Source: Solirubrobacterales bacterium
Lineage (GTDB): Bacteria > Actinomycetota > Thermoleophilia > Solirubrobacterales > Solirubrobacteraceae
Length of the DNA stretch: 5,493 bases
NCBI GenBank assembly: GCA_025964075.1
Contig: JAOPZQ010000618.1
Span: 1-5,493 of the forward strand
Reading direction: 5' to 3'
The notes beneath the pieces are model-generated. The model searched no databases. It had not been told where the DNA came from and saw nothing but the letters and a program-made list of their open reading frames with translations. This document shows, in pieces, positions 1 to 5,159 of this stretch. The stretch's first letter is position 1. Each line of letters starts with the position of its first letter. The position numbers and the translations under genes are program-made.

Positions 1-235
1 GGACCTGCACCGTCCCGTGGCCCCGCGTCGCCCGCCAACCGGGCGGTAGGCCGAACGACACGCCCTGCCGACGGTCGGCGACGCGCGTCCAGCCGGCCGG
101 CAGCGCCGGCGGCCGGGACGGCGGGGCGACGAGCGGGGCGAGCGGCGTCGTCGGCGTCGGGGCCCCGCCACCGCAGCCCCAGACGGCGAGCGCCGCCGCG
201 AGAGGCGGCACAGCACGCATCACGACGCCCCGCAT
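1..235 (-). CDS. Putative lipoprotein, N-terminal part (cut by left edge)
   Basis: I do not recognise a named gene. The frame read leftwards from the ATG at 235 stays open to the window edge and gives 78 codons. Residues 1-20 form a short signal peptide: Arg at positions 2 and 7, then a hydrophobic Ala/Leu/Val stretch ending V-W-G-C. This is a plausible lipobox, with Cys21 as the lipidated residue. A Gly run and a Pro/Thr/Ala-rich linker follow (about 22-46). From about residue 48 there is a G-W-x-R-V-x-D-x-x-x-G-V-S-F-G-L-P-P-G-W pattern. It resembles the opening strand of the PsbP/LpqN-like fold seen in many actinobacterial surface lipoproteins. A strong Shine-Dalgarno GGAAGG sits 7 bases before the ATG and supports this start; a second in-frame ATG at 220 is possible. 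The likely location is the outer face of the cytoplasmic membrane. The function is unknown and the C-terminal domain is outside the window. Confidence 0.72.
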   Translation of the reverse strand, partial: MRGVVMRAVPPLAAALAVWGCGGGAPTPTTPLAPLVAPPSRPPALPAGWTRVADRRQGVSFGLPPGWRATRGHGTVQV

Positions 236-339
236 CGTGCGACCTTCCGTTCCGACCCGACTTTCCCTGCACGGGCGGTCCGTGGACCGGCCTCGACAGC
301 GCCGCGTTCCTCGCCGGGTCGCTCCTCGGCGACGCCGGA
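236..339. other. Intergenic region with two short inverted repeats
   Basis: This 104-base gap lies between two minus-strand genes. It holds CGGTCC-gt-GGACCG at 276-289, about 41-54 bases before the lipoprotein start. It also holds GTCGC-(6 bases)-GCGAC at 318-333, just after the DUF2283 stop. The first is placed where an operator could be. The second is placed where a terminator stem could be, but it has no T tract. I see no convincing -10/-35 pair. Confidence 0.3.
242..247 (-). promoter_or_regulatory. Ribosome binding site of the lipoprotein gene
   Basis: On the minus strand GGAAGG lies 7 bases upstream of the ATG at 235. It favours that start over the in-frame ATG five codons downstream. 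Confidence 0.6.
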
Positions 340-585
340 TCAGATGCGCTCGGCATCGTCCAGCAACGCCGGCGGGAGCACGGAATCCGCCGCGCTCTGG
401 ATCTCGATGCCGACCAAGCGCCGGTAGTGGTCGAAGTCGAGGGCGATCACGCCGAGCGCGGGGATGGCGTCGGCCTGCTCGAGTCCGTCGAGCGCCACCG
501 AGACCCGGACGCCGGAGGTCGTGGAGGGCGAGAGGCTGACGTAGGCCCGGCCAGCGTCGTCGAGAGTGATCTTGATCTCGGCCAT
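340..585 (-). CDS. DUF2283 family small protein
   Basis: This is a complete 81-residue protein. It has the pattern of DUF2283: an N-terminal strand pair (residues 3-20, I-K-I-T-L-D-D then A-Y-V-S-L-S), a middle strand (26-33), and the diagnostic block V-I-A-L-D-F-D-x-x-x-R-L-V-G-I-E-I at 46-62. It ends with L-P-P-A-L-L at 70-75, also common in this family. Family members are short soluble single-domain proteins of unknown biochemical function. An in-frame TAA ends 15 bases before the ATG at 585, with no GTG or TTG between, so this start is the only upstream option. No Shine-Dalgarno is visible in that short leader, so translation may be leaderless or weak. The gene is divergent from the deacetylase at 682 and lies 104 bases upstream of the lipoprotein on the same strand. 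Co-transcription with the lipoprotein gene is possible but not shown. Confidence 0.83.
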   Translation of the reverse strand: MAEIKITLDDAGRAYVSLSPSTTSGVRVSVALDGLEQADAIPALGVIALDFDHYRRLVGIEIQSAADSVLPPALLDDAERI

Positions 586-681
586 CGCGTCTGAGGAAGG
601 TTACGGCGTGGGCAAGAATCCTCGACAACCTCGGCGTGCCGCGGCAAGGTGGTCGCTGAGACCGCAAAGTGGAGGACGAGC
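586..681. promoter_or_regulatory. Divergent intergenic region between DUF2283 gene and deacetylase
   Basis: These 96 bases must carry promoters for both flanking genes if each is transcribed separately. A 10-base perfect palindrome TGCCGCGGCA lies at 637-646, 36 bases before the deacetylase start. I cannot see a confident -10/-35 pair in either direction, which is common for high-GC actinobacterial promoters. Confidence 0.35.
671..675 (+). promoter_or_regulatory. Ribosome binding site of the deacetylase gene
   Basis: GGAGG lies 6 bases before the ATG at 682. It settles the start there and not at the upstream in-frame start codon at 649, which has no such site and would add an 11-residue tail unlike the family. 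Confidence 0.8.
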
Positions 682-1785
682 ATGGCCACTGGGACCGGCT
701 GGGTATGGCACGAGCGCTACGCCTGGCACGACGCGCGCGGATTGCTGGATTCCCTCGGACGCGAGGCGCTGTTCGAGCCCGAGCCGAGCCTGGAGAGTGG
801 GAACACCAAGCGACGGCTGCGCAACCTCGTCGACGCCAGCGGGCTGCTGGGTGAGCTGATCGCGATCGCGCCGCGGGCCGCGCGGGACGCGGAACTGCGA
901 TCGCTCCACGGTCGAGACTACGTGGATCGCGTGCGTGCCGACAGCGCAGAGCACGGGGGCGATGCCGGTGGATGGTCGCCGTTCGGACGCTGGACCTACG
1001 AGATCGCCGCATTGGCTGCCGGCGGCTGCTTGGCGGCCGTCGATGCTGTGCTCGACCAGACGGTCGCAAACGCCTACGCGCTGGTGCGCCCGCCCGGACA
1101 CCATGCTGGACCGGCGGGCGGCTGCGGCTACTGCGTGTTCTCCAACGTGGCTCTGGCCGCGCTGCACCTGCGACGAGCGCGCGGCCTGGACCGCGTCGCC
1201 ATCGTCGATTGGGACGTCCATCACGGCAACGGCACTCAGGCCGCGTTCTGGACCGACCCGAGCGTGCTGACGGTGTCGCTGCACCAGGAGGACCTGTTTC
1301 CGCCCGGGAGCGGGACGGTCGAGGAGACCGGCGACGGCGCCGGGGCGGGAACGAACGTCAACATACCGCTGCCCGCCGGCTCGGGTCGGGCCGCCTACCT
1401 GGCCGCGCTCGACCGCGTCGTGCTCCCTGCCCTCGTGCACTTTCAGCCGGACTTCATCCTCGTCGCCTGCGGCCTGGACGCGAGCATGAACGAGCCCCTG
1501 GGCCGCATGAACCTGACCAGCGAGTGCTTCGCGCTGATGACCGAGCGGGTCAAGCGGGCCGCCGCCCTGCTCTGCGACGAGCGACTGGTGCTCTGCCACG
1601 AAGGCGGCTACTCGAGTGCCTACGTGCCGTACTGCGGGCTGGCGGTCGTCGAGTGTCTCGCCGGAGTGAGGACGGAGGTGGTCGACCCGTGGATAAGCGA
1701 CGCCCGGCGCGTCCGCGAGCTCCCGCTGCGGGCCCACGAAGCCGGGGCAATCGAGGCCGCCGTCCTGCGGCATCGACTGATGTAG
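682..1785 (+). CDS. Class II histone deacetylase-like amidohydrolase
   Basis: A 367-residue zinc-dependent amidohydrolase of the arginase/deacetylase fold. It would hydrolyse acetyl-lysine or related acetyl/acylamides to acetate and free amine in the cytoplasm. The closest recalled match is the bacterial HDAH group (Alcaligenes/Bordetella FB188 enzyme, about 369 aa). The opening G-x-V-W-H-x-x-Y-x-W-H and the T-K-R-R-x-x-x-L-V-x-A-S-G block at 42-54 match that group. Active-site parts are all present: the tandem His H140-H141 in R-P-P-G-H-H, zinc ligands D178 and H180 in D-W-D-V-H-H-G-N-G-T-Q, zinc ligand D266 in G-L-D-A-S-M, and the transition-state Tyr Y310 in H-E-G-G-Y-S. Each is offset by two from the FB188 residues I recall (H142/H143, D180, H182, D268, Y312). 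The Tyr is that of active class I/IIb enzymes, not the His of class IIa. The gene stands alone, divergent from the DUF2283 gene and convergent with the MgtC-like gene 38 bases away. The natural substrate cannot be read from sequence; polyamine, acetoin-related or protein substrates are alternatives. Confidence 0.94.
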   Translation: MATGTGWVWHERYAWHDARGLLDSLGREALFEPEPSLESGNTKRRLRNLVDASGLLGELIAIAPRAARDAELRSLHGRDYVDRVRADSAEHGGDAGGWSPFGRWTYEIAALAAGGCLAAVDAVLDQTVANAYALVRPPGHHAGPAGGCGYCVFSNVALAALHLRRARGLDRVAIVDWDVHHGNGTQAAFWTDPSVLTVSLHQEDLFPPGSGTVEETGDGAGAGTNVNIPLPAGSGRAAYLAALDRVVLPALVHFQPDFILVACGLDASMNEPLGRMNLTSECFALMTERVKRAAALLCDERLVLCHEGGYSSAYVPYCGLAVVECLAGVRTEVVDPWISDARRVRELPLRAHEAGAIEAAVLRHRLM

Positions 1786-1799
1786 ACACTCAGGCGAAA

Positions 1800-1816
1800 C
1801 TGCCCGAGGCCGGCAG
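1800..1816. terminator. Weak stem-loop between convergent genes
   Basis: CTGCC (1800-1804) can pair with GGCAG (1812-1816) across a 7-base loop. It lies in the 38-base gap between the convergent deacetylase and MgtC-like genes, where a bidirectional terminator is expected. There is no T tract and the stem is short, so this is a low-confidence call. Confidence 0.25.
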
Positions 1817-1823
1817 GGCGCGG

Positions 1824-2555
1824 TCAGTCGCCGTTCCGCGCGTTGTCGGTCGTGGCAACCTCGAACACGCCGTCGAGGTCGCTGAGCGCGACCGCCAGGG
1901 CTTCGGCATTCGGCTGGCCCCGGAGCTCGAGCGTCACGGCAACCGCGGACGTGCCCTGGACGTCCTGCTCCAGCTGGCGGGTCGAGACCTGAACGATCGC
2001 GAACCCTCGTCGAGTGCTCTCGGCCAGGATCTGCCGAAGGATGCCGCGACCGTCTTCGTAGACGACCCGGAGCTGGAAGCCGACATGGCGTGAGCGAGGC
2101 AGCGCGGCGAGCAGTCTCGGGTAGGCCAGCACGACCAGGAAATGGCCCCCCGTGGCGACCAGCGCGACGCGGGCCAGCCCGGCGCCGCACGCCATGCCGA
2201 TCGCGGTCGTCATCCAGACGATCGCAGCGGTCGTCAGGCCCCGCACGGCATCGCCGCGCACGAAGATCAGGCCTCCGCCGATGAAGCCGATCCCCGTCAC
2301 GATCTGGGCAGCCACGCGGGACGGATCCAGGACGACGTGGGCGCCGGACACGTCGCTGAAGCCGTACTTGCTGACGAGCACGAACAACGCCGCCCCGACG
2401 CCCACCAGGGTATGGGTCCGCAGGCCGGTGGGCTTGTGACGCCACTCACGCTCCAGGCCGATCAGCGATGTCAGCGCGAACGCCAGCCCGAGCTCGCGCA
2501 TCTGCTTCCACCCCTGAACACTCGCGACGACCGCGGTCACCGAAGGGTCCCTCAT
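1824..2555 (-). CDS. MgtC/SapB family membrane protein
   Basis: A 243-residue inner-membrane protein of the MgtC/SapB family. Members are linked to adaptation to low magnesium, to acid or intracellular stress and, in Salmonella, to control of ATP synthase; the exact role here is unknown. The membrane domain covers about 20-150. Family signatures visible are I-G-L-E-R-E-W (32-38), G-L-R-T-H-T-L-V-G-V-G-A-A-L-F (44-58), the Gly-rich helix I-V-T-G-I-G-F-I-G-G-G-L-I-F (85-98), and V-R-G-L-T-T-A-A-I-V-W (104-114). The C-terminal part (about 158-240) is soluble and alternates strands and helices like the ACT-like domain of longer members. The start is uncertain. ATG 2555 has little Shine-Dalgarno. 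An in-frame GTG at 2540 has GAGGGA 7 bases before it. An ATG at 2501 (residue 19) has GGGGTGG 6 bases before it but would shorten the first helix. The secreted-protein gene lies upstream on the same strand, across a 122-base gap with inverted repeats. Confidence 0.93.
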   Translation of the reverse strand: MRDPSVTAVVASVQGWKQMRELGLAFALTSLIGLEREWRHKPTGLRTHTLVGVGAALFVLVSKYGFSDVSGAHVVLDPSRVAAQIVTGIGFIGGGLIFVRGDAVRGLTTAAIVWMTTAIGMACGAGLARVALVATGGHFLVVLAYPRLLAALPRSRHVGFQLRVVYEDGRGILRQILAESTRRGFAIVQVSTRQLEQDVQGTSAVAVTLELRGQPNAEALAVALSDLDGVFEVATTDNARNGD

Positions 2556-2677
2556 ATTCGACGTCCCGCGGTCAGGCGGACGAGCCCGTGAGGCTCACGT
2601 GCGGCCCAGGATCGATGAGCCGTCCGGCGGTGATCGTCGGGGCGATCGCCCCGCAAATGCGCTTGCGCGCGGGCATG
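2556..2677 (-). promoter_or_regulatory. Leader/intergenic region of the MgtC-like gene with inverted repeats
   Basis: The 122 bases before the MgtC-like gene hold a 16-base perfect palindrome CGGGGCGATCGCCCCG at 2638-2653. They also hold a GAGCC-(5 bases)-GGCTC hairpin at 2582-2596, and GCAA-(6 bases)-TTGC at 2653-2666 just beyond the stop of the secreted-protein gene. They could serve as terminator or operator, or as RNA structure in the mgtC-like leader. None has a T tract, so a classical intrinsic terminator is not supported. Confidence 0.35.
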
Positions 2678-3061
2678 TCAGGGGCCGACGCGCCCGACGC
2701 CGATGGCGACGTTGCCGGCGGACTGGACCGAGGTGCCGATGACCGCCGGGCCGATGATCGTGGGGCCGATCACCGAGGCGATCTGGCCGACGGCGGGGCC
2801 GACGAAGTTGAGGCCGGAGCCCATGCACACCTCGGTCGCGGTTCCGCCCGTGCGGCCCTGACCGTCGTTCGTCGCGGTCCCGCAGGTCGCCGTCGGGACG
2901 GCGGCGTCCGCGAGACCGGGGAGGTTCACGCCGACCGGAGCCCCCTGGAGCGAAGCCGGAACCGACCAGGCCGGCAGAGTGCTCGCCCCCGCCGTCGGAG
3001 CGCTGAGGACGAGCGCAGCGGTGACGGCAAGGGCAGCGAGCAAAGCCCGTCGAACGGACAT
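2678..3061 (-). CDS. Small secreted protein with Ile/Val-Gly-Pro pentad repeats
   Basis: I do not recognise a named family. The protein is 127 residues from ATG 3061. AAAGGAA lies about 11 bases upstream and a typical Sec signal starts at once, so I prefer this over a longer frame opening at 3118. That would add 19 non-signal-like residues. Residues 1-26 are a signal peptide: M-S-V-R-R, a hydrophobic Leu/Ala/Val core, and an A-G-A|S cleavage site after residue 26. There is no lipobox, so free secretion or wall association is likely. The mature protein of about 101 residues has two cysteines (C60, C79) bracketing a Gly/Thr/Asn-rich loop, which may form a disulfide. Its C-terminal tail is hydrophobic, almost uncharged and made of pentads: V-G-P-A-V (87-91), I-G-P-T-I (98-102), I-G-P-A-V (103-107), I-G-T-S-V (108-112). 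It is small, secreted, Gly-rich and hydrophobic, which invites comparison with chaplins or rodlins, but I see no chaplin motif. The function is unknown. Confidence 0.75.
   Translation of the reverse strand: MSVRRALLAALAVTAALVLSAPTAGASTLPAWSVPASLQGAPVGVNLPGLADAAVPTATCGTATNDGQGRTGGTATEVCMGSGLNFVGPAVGQIASVIGPTIIGPAVIGTSVQSAGNVAIGVGRVGP
2726..2770 (-). repeat. Tandem pentapeptide-coding repeat in the secreted protein
   Basis: Three consecutive 15-base units encode I-G-P-T-I, I-G-P-A-V and I-G-T-S-V (residues 98-112). The plus-strand octamer GGGCCGAT recurs exactly 15 bases apart at 2748 and 2763. A fourth, non-contiguous unit V-G-P-A-V lies at residues 87-91. Confidence 0.6.
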
Positions 3062-3114
3062 GACGTATCCGGTTCCTTTCGTCGATTCAGGTGCTGGCCA
3101 CATGGTCGGGCCGG

Positions 3115-3128
3115 CCACTGGCCAGTGG
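3115..3128. promoter_or_regulatory. 14-base perfect palindrome, possible operator
   Basis: CCACTGGCCAGTGG reads the same on both strands. It sits upstream of the secreted-protein gene, at a distance suited to a dimeric regulator acting on that promoter. The core TGGCCA also occurs nearby at 3095-3100. No regulator gene is in the window. Confidence 0.35.
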
Positions 3129-3156
3129 GACTGTCCTCCCGCAGCGTGCCGCCTGA

Positions 3157-3175
3157 CCTACGGACCGGACGTAGG
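3157..3175. promoter_or_regulatory. Interrupted inverted repeat, possible operator
   Basis: CCTACG at 3157-3162 and CGTAGG at 3170-3175 form a 6-base dyad with a 7-base spacer. This geometry is common for helix-turn-helix dimers. It lies in the divergent region about 96 bases before the secreted-protein start and about 220 before poxB. Confidence 0.3.
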
Positions 3176-3377
3176 GATTCGAGCCGCGCCTACAGACGAA
3201 TGACGCTCATGTTAATCCCGGGGACGGCCCGCACCTCCTACCCCCGACCAGCACCAACCGTCCCCTCGGACAGGCGTCGCGCACTGGAACGACGACCAGA
3301 GTGATGACGATGTCGGGACATGGCGCGAACGCCGCCTGTACCGGACCGCGCACACGCCAGGGGCGCCGACTACATCC

Positions 3378-3387
3378 AGAAGGGTGA
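3378..3387 (+). promoter_or_regulatory. Ribosome binding site of poxB
   Basis: AGAAGGGTGA gives an extended match to the anti-Shine-Dalgarno sequence and ends 8 bases before the ATG at 3396. The in-frame GTG at 3384 is part of this site and so is unlikely to be the start. Confidence 0.65.
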
Positions 3388-3395
3388 CGCTGAGC

Positions 3396-5147
3396 ATGAG
3401 CAACGTGAGGACCGCCGAGCAGCTCGTGCAGCTGCTGCGCCAGGCCGGCGTCGAGCGGGTCTATGGCGTGGTCGGGGACAGCCTGAACCCGTTCGTGGAT
3501 GCCATCCGCAGGACCGACGGCATCGCGTGGGTCCACGTCCGCAACGAGGAGGCGGGCGCGTTCGCCGCCGCCGCCGAGGCGCAGCTCACCGGGCGGCTCG
3601 CGGTCTGCGCCGGCAGCTGCGGTCCCGGCAACGTCCACCTGATCCAAGGCCTCTACGACGCGCACCGAAGCGGCGCGCCGGTGTTGGCGATCGCGTCGCA
3701 CATCCCGACGGAGCAGATCGGCACCGGGTTCTTCCAGGAGACCCATCCCGAGCGGCTGTTCGTCGAGTGCAGCCACTACTGCGAGCTGGTCAGCGACCCG
3801 TCGCAGATGCCGCGCGTCGCGCGTATCGCGATCCAGCACGCGATCGGCGGAGGCGGCGTGTCCGTGCTGGTCATGCCCGGCGACGTCTTGGCTCGCCGCG
3901 CGGCGCACCCGACCGGTGAGGGAGTTCTGTTCGTGGAGCAGGCGACCGGAGTGCCAGGGCCCGAGCAGGTATCCGCGCTTGCCGAGCGACTCAATGACGC
4001 CCGGACCGTGACGCTGTTCTGCGGCGCCGGCACGCGTGAGGCGCACGGAGAGGTGATGGAACTCGCGGGCAGGCTGCAGAGCCCGGTCGAGCACTCGCTG
4101 CGCGGGAAGGAGTGGATCCAGTACGACAACCCTTACGACGTCGGGATGAGCGGCATGCTCGGCTACGGCGCCTGCTACCAGGCGACCCATGAGGCCGACG
4201 TGCTGCTCCTGCTCGGCACCGACTTCCCGTACGACGCGTTCCTGCCGCAGGCGCGCACGGTTCAGGTCGACCACGATTCCACGCGCCTCGGCCGGCGGAC
4301 GCCGCTCGAGCTTGCCGTGCACGGAGACGTCGCCGCCACGCTGCGGGCCGTGTTGCCGCTCCTGGAGCAGAAGTCCGACCGGTCGTTCCTGGACGAGATG
4401 CTGCGCGAGCACGCGCGGGCGCTGGAGCACGTCGTCGACGCGTACACCCATGACGTCGATCTTCGCGTGCCGATCCACCCGGAGTACGCGGCGAACCTGC
4501 TGGACGACGTCGCCGCCGACGACGCCGTGTTCACCGTGGACACCGGCATGTGCAACGTGTGGGCGGCCCGCTACATCACCCCCAACGGGAGGCGGCGCGT
4601 GATCGGATCGTTCGTGCACGGCACGATGGCCAACGCGCTCCCACACGCAATCGGCGCGCAGCTCGCCTATCCAGGACGGCAGGTGATCTCGATGTCCGGC
4701 GACGGCGGGCTGGGGATGCTCCTGGGCGAGCTGCTGACCGTGGCGCTGCACAAGCTGCCGGTGAAGATCGTCACGTTCAACAACTCGTCGCTCGGCATGG
4801 TCAAGCTCGAGATGCTCGTCGACGGGATCCCCGACTTCGGGACGGACGACGCGCCCGTGAACTACGCGGCGATCGCAGCCGCGGCCGGGATACACGCGCT
4901 GCGGGTCGAGCAGCCCGGCGACGTTCGGGCATCACTACAGGATGCACTGGCGCATCCGGGCGCGGTCCTCGTCGATGTCGTGACCGACCCCAACGCGCTC
5001 TCGATCCCGCCGCACATCACGGCCGACCAGGTCAAGGGGTTCGCGCTCGCCGCCGGCAAGATCGTGCTCGGCGGCGGTGTCGGCGAGATGCTCCAGATCG
5101 CCCGCACGAACCTCCGCAACATCCCGCGACCCACCATCGCCCGCTAG
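3396..5147 (+). CDS. poxB: Pyruvate dehydrogenase (quinone), PoxB type
   Basis: A 583-residue thiamine-diphosphate and FAD enzyme. It oxidatively decarboxylates pyruvate to acetate and CO2 and passes electrons to membrane quinone as a peripheral membrane protein. All three domains are present. The PYR domain is about 1-170: Y-G-V-V-G-D-S-L-N at 23-31, R-N-E-E-A-G-A-F-A-A at 49-58 with E52 as the likely catalytic Glu (E. coli Glu50), and C-A-G-S-C-G-P-G-N at 71-79. The central FAD domain is about 185-345, with L-R-G-K-E at 235-239, Y-D-N-P-Y-D-V-G-M-S-G at 243-253 and L-L-G-T-D-F-P-Y at 272-279. The PP domain is about 355-540, with the diphosphate/Mg motif G-D-G-G at 435-438 through N-N at 462-463. 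K-G-F at 547-549 leads into the C-terminal tail, which in E. coli PoxB is the lipid-binding activation peptide. Here the tail contains a Gly-rich stretch, the conserved A-R-T-N-L-R, and about nine further residues. Many long blocks match E. coli PoxB (572 aa), so acetolactate synthase is unlikely. ATG 3396 is chosen over GTG 3384 on the ribosome-binding site. The gene is monocistronic in this window. In other bacteria it is often induced in stationary phase or microaerobic conditions. Confidence 0.95.
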   Translation: MSNVRTAEQLVQLLRQAGVERVYGVVGDSLNPFVDAIRRTDGIAWVHVRNEEAGAFAAAAEAQLTGRLAVCAGSCGPGNVHLIQGLYDAHRSGAPVLAIASHIPTEQIGTGFFQETHPERLFVECSHYCELVSDPSQMPRVARIAIQHAIGGGGVSVLVMPGDVLARRAAHPTGEGVLFVEQATGVPGPEQVSALAERLNDARTVTLFCGAGTREAHGEVMELAGRLQSPVEHSLRGKEWIQYDNPYDVGMSGMLGYGACYQATHEADVLLLLGTDFPYDAFLPQARTVQVDHDSTRLGRRTPLELAVHGDVAATLRAVLPLLEQKSDRSFLDEMLREHARALEHVVDAYTHDVDLRVPIHPEYAANLLDDVAADDAVFTVDTGMCNVWAARYITPNGRRRVIGSFVHGTMANALPHAIGAQLAYPGRQVISMSGDGGLGMLLGELLTVALHKLPVKIVTFNNSSLGMVKLEMLVDGIPDFGTDDAPVNYAAIAAAAGIHALRVEQPGDVRASLQDALAHPGAVLVDVVTDPNALSIPPHITADQVKGFALAAGKIVLGGGVGEMLQIARTNLRNIPRPTIAR

Positions 5148-5159
5148 ATCGACCGGCCG

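Larger units (their letters stand above)
3062..3395. promoter_or_regulatory. Divergent intergenic region between secreted-protein gene and poxB
   Basis: These 334 bases hold no gene I can support; small open frames here overlap or are shadows of the neighbours. Promoters for both divergent genes should lie here. Two inverted repeats stand out: a 14-base perfect palindrome CCACTGGCCAGTGG at 3115-3128, 54 bases before the secreted-protein start, and CCTACG-(7 bases)-CGTAGG at 3157-3175. The rest, 3190-3375, shows no clear -10/-35 pair or known operator. It is somewhat less biased in composition than the coding regions, with the locally AT-rich patch CATGTTAAT near 3208. Confidence 0.45.

Noticed and set aside
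972..2093. A 373-codon plus-strand frame inside and beyond the deacetylase gene
   Set aside because: It is a +2/+3 shadow rich in Arg, with no motifs, running through the end of the deacetylase gene and into the antisense of the MgtC-like gene.
601..2445. A 614-codon open frame on the minus strand across the deacetylase and MgtC-like genes
   Set aside because: Its protein is Arg/Pro/His/Gln-rich low-complexity text with no family motifs. It overlaps two strongly supported genes, one antisense and one in a different frame on the same strand. Stop-poor shadow frames are expected at this GC content.
2572..2598. An eight-codon minus-strand upstream frame (GTG to TGA) just before the MgtC-like gene, as a possible leader peptide
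   Set aside because: It has a GTG start with no Shine-Dalgarno and no run of Pro or other regulatory codons. Such short frames are expected by chance.
2468..3304. A 278-codon plus-strand frame over the secreted-protein gene
   Set aside because: The opposite strand encodes a clean signal peptide with a ribosome-binding site and AxA cleavage site. This frame gives Arg/Gly/Asp-rich text without motifs.
3207..4895. A 562-codon open frame antisense to poxB
   Set aside because: It mirrors the codon structure of poxB, shows no recognisable motif, and its composition is typical of a reverse-strand shadow in high-GC coding DNA.
682..5147. A single novel gene system or defence island spanning the window
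   Set aside because: The genes are on alternating strands, belong to common unrelated families, and show no mobile-element, nuclease, toxin or sensor partner.
5148..5159. A terminator between poxB and the topoisomerase gene
   Set aside because: Only 12 bases separate the stop codons and I find no stable stem or T tract there.
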